Below the pieces are notes generated by a model. It was not told where the DNA came from. It ran no database searches and was given only the letters and a program-made list of their open reading frames with translations. From positions 52,477,583 to 52,541,582 of the forward strand of contig ML679966.1 of assembly GCA_007922225.1 (NCBI GenBank): DNA of 64,000 nt, given 5' to 3'. Of this stretch, positions 1 to 13,449 are shown in pieces. Both the position numbers and the translations under genes were made by a program. The first letter of the stretch is position 1, and each line of letters starts with the position of its first letter. This stretch comes from Emydura subglobosa (Eukaryota > Chordata > Testudines > Chelidae).

Positions 1-3000
1 ATTTTGAATTTCAACTAGCTCTATTTGTAATCCAGTTTGCTTTCATTTCTTTTACTGTGGACTAAACAGTATGGAATGGCAAACAGCAGAGTTATAACAC
101 TGAAATGTAATGGTTGTTAGATCAATAAAGTCATTGTGACATGCTGTACTCCCAGGTGAAAGGAAAATTGAACTGGCAATTGACATCTTGTATCTGCCAA
201 TTCCTTACACACAGGGACACCATTATTTAGCCTGTTGAAGGCAATATTCAAATACAACCAAAGGTCAGGATTGAGTAATAAATCTGAAATTGGGGTCTGT
301 TTTATCATAATATTAGAGTCTAAATGTCACAATGACTAGATAAAGGTCATTTTTAGCAAGTCATGCTTAAGTGTTTTTCCTTTGGGGTAAGGCAAGACAA
401 CTTTACCCCACTATTCTGTAAGTAAATATTTCAAAGTCTAATGACCACTAAATATTAAATTACAGATTATCTGTTCTAGTGTTAATCCAAATGATGATAT
501 ACTCAATGCATTGTATTTCCAAATGTTTCTTATTTCCACAGAACTGCAAAATCTAGTGAGTCTTTTAATCTTTCAGCACAACATCAAGTTAACCTTCTAA
601 CATGATACTTATCAGCTGGTAAAAATAAAGCTCATTATACCACAGACATTTAAATAGCCTTCCAAAGTTTCATTACTTTTTGTATTGTACTTGTGGCACT
701 TGGGGTTTACAAAGCCTTTGAGGTTAAACATGGCTTGTCAGGAAAGTCTATAGAAGCAAAACAATGCAAAGAATTATGTGAATTGGGTTGCTTTACTGTA
801 GTTCTTTTTCCAATGTTGTAAACTGAGATACGCTGTCACGCACCTGTCAACACACGGGAGGCTAACGACCAGGAGTACCATATTAGTAGGTTAGCTGGGA
901 ATACTAGCAGCATTCTCCATAAGGACAATACATCTGAGCTGAATGTCTGCTTCACAAATCAAGAGCAGCTACCCAAAACTGAAACAGTTTTTTTAAAAGA
1001 GCAACAAAAAGTCCATTAAGGGATGCTGCTTTACATGAGAGACTTAGTGACAGAACATTATATCTTGTTAGTTACTCAAAGTGATGCGATATAAAAAGAA
1101 GTAACATGATACAACCCTACACTGTGCAAAGCAATGCAATTAAAACATTTTTTTCTTTCAGGTCAAGTAACCATTACAAGTTCAGAAAGCAGATAAGGCT
1201 TGACATTTGTGGGTAATTCATGAGTAAGGGACTGGTGGGAATTTTTTTTTTTTTTTAATACTTGTAAGTCAAAGGTGATAGTCAATATCCATTAAAAATG
1301 ATTTCATGTTTCCAGGCAGAAAATAAAATACTATGTATGGCTTTTTGGTAGATTGATGGCTCTTCCCTGAGGGAACGCACAAAGTAGGCATGTATGTGAA
1401 ATTCTTTGAATGATCCTTGTCACTTACATTTTCAATAAGAGTTCTCCAGAGATTTTCAGCTTGTGTAGGTGTTTATTATATCATGTTCAACACCATGGAA
1501 GCCACTGTTTTTATGAAAGTCTCCCAAACATTTTTGTTTGTCAGTGTCCTCTTCCATCACCTGTTCCTTCCTGTAGTGTTCAGGATATAACCTGAATACT
1601 AAGGACTAAATTCTAAACTTTTGGAGCCCTTTCCCCCCTCTAATCAGACATGTTAACATCTTTCCTTAACAGCATACACCATGCAGCATATTTACCCTAA
1701 TCCATAGCATGATTTCCATACCTTGCAATGGGAACTGAACGCAGGGGGACTGAAGACAATATATGATTCTATAATAAGTAGCACCACTACTGGATTCTGC
1801 ACTTTGACTTTCACTGACCTAATTGTGGTAATGATTTTTCTGTCCTCACTTTTGCACTGCGTAGCAAACTGAACCTAAAGTCTACAGAAAGGTCCCTGGA
1901 TTCTTCATTGTTCTGGTGCACAGACTAAATATTTCATGGAAATTTCACTTAGTTAATAAAATTACTGTCCCTAATTAAGATTTTAGTATTGATGATGCAT
2001 AACTGCATCATAAATGTTGTCAGGGGAGAATAAGATAAGAGGGTATGGAGAAAGCTGGAGAGTTTGATAGCCATGTAGGGGATAATTAGCACTTTTGCCC
2101 CAGGAAAAGGTATAGGAACTGTTTTGGAACGGTAGGGTAAGTATATAATTTAGGTATTTCCCTTAAAAGAAAACCAGTGTATATCGACATTTATATTGAC
2201 ATAATTGGGTTTCAGAGAAAACACCCAGTTGTAATGAATAGGGCAGTTCATATGTCTCAGTGCTAGAGCTGTTTTAGGATGTGTGTAGATGCAGGAAGGC
2301 AAGACATTTTATCCACTGTTTATATTTTCAAGATTATCTTCATATCTATGAGGACAAGAAGCATTGTTTCCCAATGCTAGTTAAAGGTCTGGAGAACAGT
2401 TTCTCAGGAAGAGATGGATTCCTTTGCCAGGGTTCAGCTTCTATTCTGATAACAGTTAGTGGGTCACTGGGCAGTGGGTTAGAACTTACTAGCTCCTAAG
2501 AGTCTTGTAGCCCCAGACTTCAAGATCTGTGGTCCCTGACAATGGCTGAAATGATTATTTTAATGCTATGGGTATGTTATTGTGTTACACATTGGGGTGC
2601 CTATAGCCTTGGATAGACATCTTTTATTAATTATTATTTAAAACTAAATAACTAACGTTGACTCGCTCCTACCAAATTCATTGTGGAAATGGAATGCGTT
2701 GGATCATATTGTTCACTAATTCATATTGATGTGAGTTCAGAGAAACTTAACTTGTTTCAATGAAGTTAGCCTGCATTTGTACTGGAATAGATGCGAGCAT
2801 GGTTTGTCTTAAATTCAGCCTAGCAAAGAAGGAAGATATTCTGAGAGTCTGACTGAGATACTGTTACATAAATTTTAACAAGCAGTCAATAAATCATAAT
2901 TCTCCCAACATTAATTCCCAGAGGGTCAATAGATAAGAGTAAATATACTCCATGATGAGATTTAGTATATTTTTAATGTCCCAATTCTGAGCTAATTATG

Positions 3001-6000
3001 GTATGTCGTCTGTGTTTACACTAGATACAGATTTACAAAATTACCCACAGTAGCTATAGACAGTGCTTTGAAAAATGATTAGTAAACTAAATTTTGTGAT
3101 TTTTTTACAGAAATTATTTTCTTTTGTATTTCCTAATATTGTAGGGATAGAGGGATTAATGTGATGTCTTGTTGAGGGTTATACTGCCTTTTTTCCCCAA
3201 TATAATATTGATTAAAACTAGCTGTAGTACTAGAGATTGGCTGAACAGATTTAACTGAGGAAGGGTATCTTGGAGAATGGTATGCAAAAAAAGTCAGGCA
3301 TTTTTCCAAACCCTTCATTTGGTAGTTCTGACACAGTGGTTTTGGCTGTTGATATTACTTCAGCATTACCAAAGTATTTCCAGCGTCTCTCACTGAGAGC
3401 AGTTGATACTTAGAAATAATATTACAGTGCTGGATATTAGTCTCAATCAGCAACTACTATAAAAAACAGAGAACCCCACTAAAGAGTGCAGAGGTCTATA
3501 GGGTACTTTGCAAATAATCAAATATGACCCAACTGTACAATACTTACATTGAAAAGCATTTACTCTTGTCAGTATTTCCATGGAAGTCAGTGACACAATT
3601 TACGTGTCTATAGGCTTGCTAAAAATCCCACTCAAATCAATGGGAATGTTTCAATAGACTTCAAGAGGCTTTTGGGTCAGGTGCTACTCAGAGTAAGTAG
3701 AGCTTGTTTAAACATTTTGCATTCCAAAGTTTTTCAGGGAAAAAAAGGGACACTTTTTTTGCAAGTTTTTGACCATTTCTAAGTGTGAGGCAGTATTGCA
3801 GAATAGGATTCAAAATGATTAGCGGAACTGAGCATCCAGTAGTAGGTCTGAGTGATTTGTCCGCTCTAACTTGAAGTGACTTGATAAGGCTTCCATCTAA
3901 CTGCTTTTCAAATTATTTTTGTTAAAAAAAAGCACATGGGCTAGTTCTATATTGGAACTATACATCATTGAGGAATTATGTCTATTATGTCATTTTTGAT
4001 TATTTAGTTTAATGTTCATAGAACAAATGTGGCATTGATAGGGACAACTGTTCCTATTAGATAGCCATAAGGCTCAGAGAATTGATGGATGACGCATATT
4101 ATTTCAGGACTTCAGTATTTTTATAACAAATCAATTATGTTAAATATGATCTATTTAATAATTTCTACTTTGTCCTTAGTGGTAGATAGGTTAGAGTATG
4201 TAAGTACTTGAAGTATGACAAAAATAGTTTAATACAGGAAAAATGATCCTGATGTCAGCAAGGCAGAAATGTGGAAACCAGTGTATATATTTCAAAAGAC
4301 TATAAACTATCCTGAATGGCCAAATAAATGGCTAGAGTGTATAAATTGCACACAGCCTATCTTAAGGAGTGACATGGAATTGCTCTGCCCCAATGGAAGT
4401 ACTATTAGGCATTCTACAAGCCCAACCTCCTGAGTGACAGAAACCACACACTATTGTTGTCCTGCTTCATGGATTACTGCACTGCTGGTTGATGCAGAGG
4501 GGTGAGTGGAGACATGGCCCTATCTCATCCCAGTTCCTTTTAGATACTGTGTCCCTTTTGTTGTAGGGACTCTGCACTGTGCAAGGCCCTGCAATTCTGT
4601 CTGACTCTTCACGGGTTCTCATAAGGTGACCGTCTTTCCCTGCAATGTACATCCATAAAATGGCCAGGCTGAATGTGGCCTGTAAAACTGGCAGGTTCTG
4701 AATTAATAGCAGCCTTTATCCCCCTCAAGTGGGTTTCAGAAAAAATGAATTGCATCATTATAGCTATGGGTATACCACAATTCTGTACAGGCTGATCCAA
4801 AGCCCCCCGAAGTTAGAGATCAGGTTTCATCTATGCAGTGCAGGAGAAACTAAAACCTGAAGGAAAGCTCTTGTGCTATGTCAATTTGTCTTGCTTTCTC
4901 ATGGGATGTCACCAATTCTCCAAGTCTCATACTGCAAATATAACCCCTGCCAACAATGCAACTCATGGTCCTCCTTTAGTAACTAGACCATGTATAGATG
5001 TTTATTGATTTGTTGCTCTCAGCTACTGGGTCTAGTTTTTAGGTTCAAGTAGTTGAGGCACCTTCTTTTAGATTCAGTAGTCCATGAAGAATGTTTAAGG
5101 GGAAGTGGATACTTGAAACCTGGATGTGAATTTAGTGGCTCGGATCAACCTCACATTCTAATATTATTGAACTGGTAGAAAGATGGTTTTGATGTATATA
5201 TTTCTACAGAATTGATTAATTTGAGGTGTAAAGGTCTGGTTTCATTACTGGACAGAGTAATCTTGAAAAATTCCACACTTATAATTAACTTGAAAGTCCC
5301 TCAGGGCTCCCTATCATTCTCTTCACACTTAAATTAACCTAGTCAATAGTTAAGTCATGCAAGCATACTGATAGCTGGTTTATTTGTTATCGCCATATGA
5401 ATGGGCATGATAAGGAAGCAAAATAAAACCCAGAAGGTTCCTTTATTAGATTTAGAAGACACGCAATATAAGCAAAATATGGCACAGTTTAACTAACCCT
5501 GCAAGCACAGCCTCATTACTAAGATAGATATTTTACAAAACAAAATATGACACTATAACTCAGATATGCTCCTGCAGATTTTTTTTTAATAAAAAGATGG
5601 GACTGAATTGAAACCTCATACATGAGTATTCAGTAGCAGCATTTCAGCTATCAACAAAGAGGCCAAAAACAGAATGGATGCAGAAGCTGCATTACTCTCT
5701 CACCTGCTGAATGGGCTCTCCAGGCCGTAACTAAGGTACAGGAAGAGGGACAAGCAATGCAGGGAAGCTTGCATTGGTACTTTCTGTCCCACACTTACTT
5801 AGGGATAAATAGAGGACTTTAGTTTCCTATGCTATCAAGCAGGCATCTTTCATGAGTGTGCCATTTATTTAAAAGATCCAACATCCCATAAATTCTTATT
5901 TAAAAAAAAACAACAAAACAAAACAAAACAAAAAACCACACTTCTAATTTATGCTGGTGTAAATCAAGCTCAGGTCCAAAGTCTTTTTCTTTCATTCTGA

Positions 6001-6599
6001 TTTGATATTTTTTGGGAGTGGGGGAGGCGGGAAGGAAAGGTGGAGGGTGAAATTAGCTCTCTTGTTTTAGTATCTGATATAAATATTTCTAGGGAAAAGA
6101 AATAGTCAGTGTGTCCTTGACACTTCAAGACTACTGCAATATACCTCATTGATATTCATCATTTAGACCCTGGTTGAGCTTAGTGTCCTCTATAATGTGT
6201 TAAATAAGAATATGGTGCTCTCTAGTTAATAATAATAAACTGTCTGCAAAGATGACACAATCACCATTGATAGAAGTATTTTCATTCATAGAGTGCACAG
6301 GATAGATTCCTGCATTATTTACACTTAATGGACTTAGTTTTAGTCAGTTTTTCAGGCTGCTCTCCATTTTTGTGCCTATAAATTTGCAGGTGCCGATAGT
6401 TACAGGTTCACTTTTGCTCCTGCAGTAATGTATGGGCATAAGTGATATTGTACGGATGCTGAACTACCTGCTATGCAAGCACAATCAGGTAGTTAGAAAT
6501 CAGATGTGTGTTGACATAATAGAGGGTAAACAAATTATGGGCTGGGTCTTGCCCATAGATATCTGAAGGTTAGAATTCATAATATCCATCATTCCATAT
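1..6599. other. Unique AT-rich DNA, no gene seen
   Basis: This stretch has stops in all six frames at short intervals and no recognisable protein motif, RNA gene or large repeat. The visible low-complexity pieces are a 15-base T run at 1242-1256 and an A-rich (aaaac)n tract at 5902-5937. A weak remnant of the small palindromic repeat family with 'tcaatggga' and 'gaagtca' cores lies near 3580-3680. It could be intergenic or intronic; nothing here decides which. Confidence 0.6.
5902..5937. repeat. A-rich (aaaac)n low-complexity tract
   Basis: An A run passes into repeated 'aaaac' units. It has no adjoining recognisable SINE body, so it is called simple sequence only. Confidence 0.8.
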
Positions 6600-7395
6600 G
6601 AACATAAGAATGGCCATACCAGCTCCATCAAGACCAGTGCCAGATGTTTCAGAGGGATGAATAGAACAAGGCAATTACAAATGATCCATCCCATGGCATC
6701 CAGTCCCAGCTTCTAGCAATTGGAGATATAGGGATATCCAGAGCATAGGATTGCATTCCTGACCATTTTGGCTAATAGCCATTTGCTGGATCCAATCTCC
6801 ATGAATTTATCCAATTAATTTTTAAACCCATTTATACTTTTAGCCTTCACAACTTCCCAAGACAAGAAGTTCCAATGGCTAACTGTGCACTGTTTGAAGT
6901 AGTATTTTCTTATGTTTGTTTAAACCTGTTGCCTATTAAACACAAGATATAGGGGGAACAGCCCATGAAATTATGGGCAGGGTTAATTAACACTTTTCTA
7001 TTTTTTTCTCCACACCATCCATGATTTTATAGACCTTTATCATATTTTCCTCTTAGTTGTCTCATTTCTAAGCTCAACAGTCCCAGTCTTTTTAATCTCT
7101 CCTCATATGTAAGTTGTTCCATACCCCTTATTTTTGTTACCATGCTCTGTACCTTTTCCAATTCTAATATATATTTTTGAAACGGGGCTACCAGAACTGC
7201 ACACAGTATTCGAGATGTGTGCATACCATGGATTTATAGAGAGGCAATATGATATTTTCTATCTTATTATTATCTATCCCTTTCCTAATGATAGCCAACA
7301 TGGTTAGTATTTTTAACTGCCACTGCACATTGATTGGATGTTGTCAGAGAACTATCTATGATGACTCCAAGTTCACTGGCTTGATATTCATTTTC
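6600..7395 (-). mobile_element. CR1 LINE, 3' part of ORF2 plus 3' UTR, degenerate
   Basis: On the minus strand the segment around 7224-7027 keeps the C-terminal landmark of CR1 ORF2: '(L)EKVQSMVTKIRGMEQL' followed by 'TYEERLKRLGLLSLEMRQLR'. This is the '...QRR.TKMIRGLE.L.YEERL..LGLFSLE.RRLRG' block found just after the reverse transcriptase. Upstream (higher coordinates) is a short run of the preceding domain; downstream (7020-6600) is the 3' UTR-like tail, ending near 'aacataagaatggcc'. Frameshifts and stops interrupt the rest, so the copy is dead and 5'-truncated. Assignment to the CR1 clade rests on this conserved block; the exact subfamily cannot be named from sequence alone. Confidence 0.85.
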
Positions 7396-8136
7396 AGTAA
7401 GATGGGTACTATGATATGCAATATTTAAGGCATAAGACAGAATTAGAAATAAGAGATACTAAAGCTAACAGGAAAGCTTTTGTACCAAGCATCAGTAGTG
7501 AGTTAGCATTTTATCAATGCACTTGTGAAAAGGGCTAATATTGTGTAAAGTAACTTCATCCACAAAATACCAAATGCATAAAATATGAAAAATTGGGTGA
7601 AATCTCATTTACAAAGTGTTTGGTTTGTGAAAGATTTGCCACAAAACACATACATTTTACAATTCTGTTTATGACCTTACAAATATGTAAAAAACAATAT
7701 CCAGCATACTTAATATATCCAGCTATGCTGTTATGGATTTTTAGGTCAATAAAAGCATTATAAAAGAATCAGAATTATCTGACTGAGAAGAGACTGAGGA
7801 GAGACAGCAGGCTGGCTAGATATCAAAAGGAATCCCAGAAAGATAGTTATCACGGCTATCAAGAGACGAATGTACTTGATTTGCAACTTGACAGTGAAGA
7901 ATATGTCGCTAGGTAACGCAAACAGAACGATGTCCTTCCTGGATACTGGGACAAGAGATGTGATGACAATGAAAAAGTGCATACTAAAAAAAAAAATAAA
8001 GAGGAATTCCCGTTTCTTGTAAACCATATGCAAACCTGAAACTTGAGTGAGTAAAGGTTTGATGGAATCAACAATCAATTTGGGGAGGAGAAATGAAGAC
8101 CGAGCCTGTGCAGGTTGTCCTCTGAGAGACACTTAC

Positions 8137-8295
8137 AGTATTTACAGCTTCTGGAGAAAGGTAATCAGTGACACTGAGAATCAAACTGGATGTGCAAATG
8201 GTACAGAAAAAAATACTGGGTATATGAAACAGCAATGAAATGCCTCCTTCTAACTCTTTGAGTAAGATGCCAATATATTCAGAAAACACAAAATA
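8137..8295 (-). CDS. Candidate host exon encoding a hydrophobic segment (unrecognised)
   Basis: On the minus strand an AG at 8297-8296 is followed by exactly 53 open codons and then a strong donor, ACT|GTAAGT, at 8136. The in-frame stop upstream is the TAG that would form the acceptor. The translation includes 'SLLFHIPSIFFCTICTSS' and then 'LILSVTDYLSPEAVNT', which resembles membrane-spanning segments. The polypyrimidine tract before the acceptor is poor. A second minus-strand frame at 8132-7758 is also long and hydrophobic, and a possible acceptor (CAAGTTTCAG|G) lies near 8042. I do not recognise the protein. It could equally be a chance frame or an old pseudogene; a 53-codon open stretch is not rare in this much DNA. 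Confidence 0.15.
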
Positions 8296-8299
8296 CTAC

Positions 8300-11200
8300 A
8301 CAAATATATAAGCACATTAACAAATGAGAAAGATGAAGTCAACCATTAGACATTGTGTGCCCTTGGCTATGTCAATGGAACTCTATTGAAGTCCACTGGT
8401 GAGCAGAGATCCATTGGTCTCTGTAAAAATTAGTTGGATATTTAAAAAAAAAAAGTGGCTGTGATACTGAACTTCTTTTTAAAATTGTTTTTAGGAAGAA
8501 AAATGAAAAAAAATTGCATGGATAATTATGAAGTCATGAACACCTTGAAAGCTCTCAGTATAGCTATTGAATTAAAAAAAAAAGAGATAAGGGACTAGTT
8601 TGAAAAACTAAATATAAAACAGTGAATGATGATACATATGTCAAGAGCTGAAAGAAACTAGAAAGTGCATTTACTGAAGCACTAGCAGTTATTTCTGGAG
8701 AGTCATAGAATGGCAACAGGGCAGAGAATTGCAAAAAGGCAGACGGTGGTACAAATCTTTCAAGTGCCACTCTAAGAAGTGATTATGCAAAACTGACACA
8801 TTCTCACTCCATAGCTCTCTGCTCCATGGGTGTATTCAAGGTCACAGTTGCTTGAGTCACAAAAATAACTTCCTACTGCTTTTTACTTCTGTTAGCACTG
8901 CAGACTTAACACAGCTAAGAGACCGACTGAGCTAGATTCTTATTTGTTCTTATACATCACAGGATTGGCTCCATAATTGGAAAAACAAACAAACAATCAG
9001 TTACAATTGAGCAAACCTAGTGACAGTAACCTGTTTGCACAAGATTTACTGAGAGCATAATTTGAAGATGATGATGTTCTATCTGTAATTAAGAGAATAA
9101 TTTGGCCTGCAGAAGCTTAATTACTAATGATGATGGATGAGAAGAAAACAAACCTGTTTGAATATCAAAGCACAGGTAGAATATGCAGGAAAGTCAGTTA
9201 GGAAAAAAACCCACCACTTATAAAAAGAGTGCATTTGATATGAAAATATTAAAAGATAATAAACCTGGAATCCCACAATGGCTCTTTTGGAATCATTTTT
9301 CAGAGCAGAATCATAATTTTCAAAAGGAAAAGAGAATAACCTTGGAAATTACTGACCATTATTAGTGCTGGTCAAACTTTCTCACATTCCCCTAGCTTTT
9401 TCATCAAAATTTAACAGTTAAATTTTCTTTTTTTTCCTCATTTTTAAACTATCTTATTCCATATCATTTTGATAATTTGTTCCTGATTTGATAAGGTAAA
9501 AAATATTAAGAAATGCTGTAAGTTCTTACAGGATAATGGAAACAGTAAAAGCAGCATAAGTTTATAGGCACAAGTTTCCCAGACACACTTGATACTAAAA
9601 ATTAAATTATAATTCATGATTGACACCTTCAGATCTGTGGCTTCTCAGGGCAGGACTGCTGTCCATTCTAAGGGGGCATAGAAGACACCACCCTCCTACA
9701 GAAAAATGTAGAGAAAATATCAAAAAAAATATTCTCATGTAGTTTTCTATGCCCTGAAATCCTATCCCAGAGGTATATTCAGAGACTGATCACCTGCTGT
9801 GGCAACATTATGTGGACTGGACAAATTTTCCTGTTAGTTACACCTGCTCAGAGTATGCATTAGGGTTGAATTGATGTAAATGAGAGGAGAATTTTGCTCT
9901 CTCTACACAAGGCTGACTGCTAATAAAACTGATATAGCTTTTAGGCACAAAATTTAAGTTAAGATTTACATTACCATTGTATGTATGGAAAGTTTGAGGT
10001 TTTATTTCAGTGTGAAGTTCATTACCAACAGTTAAGCTAGAGAAATGCACTTCAGTTATCACGAACACAAATAATTTTGCATCATATAAAGACTTCACAG
10101 TATAGATTAAAAAAAAGCAGAGCACATTCAGTTATATTAGAACCTTGGAAAATACATTGGTTATTGAAATTATCAAACACACCTTTTGTAAGGGACCATA
10201 TCTTGAAAATATAATGTTGGACATATTCAAGCACTTGATGTTATCAGCTGAGCTTTTACAAGAGAAGAGAAGTAAAACCCACAATATCTGGCTTACTTGT
10301 ATATAAGCATGTGAAAAGTGTCAGATTGACAGCCCCAGATATGGAAGTCCTCTCTTAACACACAGAACAGGTATAGCAAGACTGTGATGTTACAAAAATT
10401 GCCTCAACAATATAATTTCTCTCTGCCCTGGAAGAAACACATCTAAGGCTGAGAAACTCTCCCTACTAAATCAAGCCAGCTTGCTGGGTATGTGAATTAG
10501 TGGCAGTTAGGGTTGTGGGTTTTGGAATGCGAACACCCGTTCATTAGGAATTAGAATGAGGCCATCACCCATTTTTCAAAGGTAGCAAGACTTCAGATGG
10601 TACAAGCATTCCATTGCTTAAAAAATTGGGCAAGGTTTGTACCAGTAAATGAGAGCCAGGTTGCTGTTCCTCCTATGAAACAGTGATGCCTTGCAGTTTG
10701 TGTAACTCAAAGATCAAGTATCACCTAAGCAACTTAACACATATACACCTGCAAAATGCCCCCAAAGATCCTATTGCCAACTTCCCCTGAATTGGTCTGT
10801 TGGACTCTAGGGTTTGTTGTCCCCCAAGTCCTGCTTCCACAGTAGGACACAGTTCCGTCCCTAACTCCTGCAGATGCTAGAAACACATGAGAACAGGGTA
10901 TTCTATATAGGGTACCTGAGCTTAAGGGGTGTGCACCAGGGGCAAGAAGGGGCACAGAACTCTGGCCAAGGGGCCGTGGCAGCAGGGAGAGCAATCTCCT
11001 CTCAGGGCCAGGCCGGGATGGGGTGGAGGGAGGGTGCGGGAAGAGCAAGCTCTGGCCGTGGATGGAATGAGGTGGGATGGGGAGGGGGTAAGTGAGCTCC
11101 TACCAGTCTGAGGCTGCAGTGGGGGCACAAAACGTGTCCCTCCAAAAGGGGTCAATTTTAAATTTCTGTGCATGCTCCTGCTGTACTTCTTTGCTAGCCC

Positions 11201-12396
11201 TGGAACTCTGGTGAACTCTGTGTTGGCAGCATGGTTCCAGAGGCCCATAAAGAGAATAAAATTGTTATAGATTACTACTATTTGGGGATTAATCTCAGAT
11301 GCAGAAGCCTCCCTAGCCTTCCCCCTCCCCCACTCAATGCAGATTAAGGGGTCAGAATGCCATAGAGCTATGTGACCTTTGCCCATGATACTGAGGAGTG
11401 GAGAGATCCATGTATGGAGAATGCTCCCAAGAATGGATCTCAGGAAAACAATTTGTGTCACAGGGATGAAAGAGATCTTCAACCTGGTTACCAGTTGCCT
11501 AAGCCTCTAGTCTCCCATTCGGTTTCCTTTTAACAGACATTGGAATTGTGGCAGAGGTCAAAGCTTAGTTGCTTTGAGGAACTAACCCCTCTTGGTTTTG
11601 CTGTAGCATCTTCCTGAGAACCTTCGATTCTGCTCTCTCAGAAGCAATCTTTTTTCCTATTTACAGAGAGGCCCACCCTCTGGTTTCTTTGCCAAGTCTT
11701 TTTTTAGAATACATTGTAGGGACCCATTAACTTCTGTCCTTAGAAACAAACATATAGTAGATACTGGGAGCCAATCTCTCATTAGGTTTTTTTTTTTTTA
11801 AAAAAACAAGCGAATAATTACAATGGAGGATGCACGTAGGAAAATGATAAGGTTTAAGTGGGTTGAAACATACAGGGGTTATAATGACCTGGGGAAATGT
11901 ATCAATTTATTGAAACAAGCTGATTTCTCCAGCAAAATGCTTGTTTAAGAAGGGCTATCTAGTTATTGTTAATTTTTTTTTGTATGAAACTGCAGCTGGT
12001 TCATACAAAATGCTGCTTCATGCTCACTTCATTCCTTTTTTAGAGTTTCAGGCTTTTCTATGTGTAAATAAGAACCATCAGTTTTCAAGCAGGTAAACCA
12101 TGTGGTGCATGAAAAAAGAAAATGGATGTAAGAAGATTAGAAGTAAAGCACATTTTCTACTTTTCCTAAGCAAATATATTAGCAGCATCTGAATATGGGG
12201 TGGAAAGCTAACGAGCTTTTTAACTTAAAGATGCAAGGTTTTTTTTTGTTAAGCTTTTATACTGAAGATCAAAGTGTTTTATTATGCTAGTTACTATATA
12301 AAAAATATTTTCACCTTGTCCCATCAGTTGATGTCAGAGGCTCTCGTTCTTACTCTCCAAGTGTCCTTCAAGTGAATCTTCCAAGCTGACACTAAC
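8300..12396. other. Mostly unique DNA with a GC- and purine-rich patch
   Basis: No gene or recognisable large repeat is visible. The stretch 10920-11100 is markedly G- and purine-rich on the plus strand compared with the AT-rich flanks, and this lets frames stay open on both strands (for example the 186-codon minus frame at 11482-10922). That frame has no recognisable domain, no compositional support and low-complexity proline/serine stretches, so it is treated as spurious. Short A or T runs occur at 8441, 8573 and 11789. Confidence 0.5.
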
Positions 12397-13442
12397 TGTG
12401 ACCCTTTTGTGCCCGGGGTAGCCACCTGAATATGCCAAGGTCAGGGTAGGCTGCAAAAGGAGAGCAGATTCTCCCAGCCCTGGTGGGTGGCACTGAAGCC
12501 AGACTTCCCAACCAGCCACAAACTGTGCTTCTGATTCCCCCAAACCGGTTATCAAGAAGCCAGTAGACAAATACACACAGACCTCTTTACTGCATTTCAG
12601 TCTCTGGCTCCCAATCAGCCACTAAGTCCAGTAAAGAGACCAGTTATTTAAACTCTATGCTCTGTAAAAAAGGTTCCCTCTGACCCCAAAGGGTCAGCCA
12701 TAGTACCAGATCAATATAAGTTTGGATCTTACCCAAAATACCACGCTGCCAGTCAATCCTTTAGTAACTAAAACCAAAGGTTTTAAAAAGGAAAGGAAAG
12801 GAACAAATGATAAGAGAAATGTTAAAAGATTAGAGCAATCAGATACATACAAATGATTGAAAGTCCATATACATCAAGTTTCTGGGAGAACTTTGGAGTT
12901 GCAGGCTTGTACAGTTCCTCTAGCATACATCCAGTATCTGGATGGGTCTTAGTCCTTTGGTTCAGTTCCAAGTGAATTGATCCAGAAGCAGGCATGTGTC
13001 TGTAGCTGAACAGGAACAAAAGACAAAATGGATTCCCCAGGCCTCTGCCTTATATACCTCCTTACCCTGGCCATGCTGTTTGTGGAGTTTTACAGGAACT
13101 AAAATGGAGTCCAGAGTCACATGGGCCAGTCCTGATGTCTCATCAGGTATATCCCTGGCTTCCTCCCCCTCCCCCCCCGGGTCCCTTGCACCTGGGAATG
13201 TCTTAATTGGCCATTAAGCAGGTTATTGTTCTGCAGCCATCCTGTCTTAGTTGTTACCTAAACTGCACAATTTGAAATGCTGATATGTCAAACATATCCA
13301 TAACTTCCATCTCACATATAACACATGAACATAATCATCATCATCTTACTTAGCACATCATAGCCTTTCTAACAGTACCTGACATGGCATATCTCACATG
13401 AATTATTATGATTTTGACATATTGATGTTAAATCATATAACA
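12397..13442 (-). mobile_element. LTR of an endogenous retrovirus-like element (family A), copy 1
   Basis: The segment is clearly homologous to 24637-25960: shared blocks include 'gcaaaaggagagcagattct', 'ccaaagggtcag' and 'aaaataccacgctgccag'. Reading on the minus strand it begins TGTTATATG and ends GGGTCACA, the TG...CA form of LTRs. A TATA box (minus TATATAAGG, plus 13048-13056) sits in the expected upstream half. Copy 2 keeps a polyadenylation signal that has decayed here. No matching target duplication was found, so the outer limits are approximate. No internal retroviral coding region is attached; it looks like a solo LTR. It abuts the RTE remnant on its right. Confidence 0.75.
13048..13056 (-). 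promoter_or_regulatory. TATA box of LTR family A, copy 1
   Basis: Minus-strand TATATAAGG sits in the upstream half of the LTR. Copy 2 of the same LTR has TATAAAA at the corresponding place, which supports a real ancestral promoter. Whether it is active now is unknown. Confidence 0.55.
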
Positions 13443-13449
13443 AATGCCC

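Noticed and set aside
10922..11482. 186-codon minus frame
   Set aside because: No domain, overlaps open plus frames in the GC-rich patch, and has no splice or promoter support.
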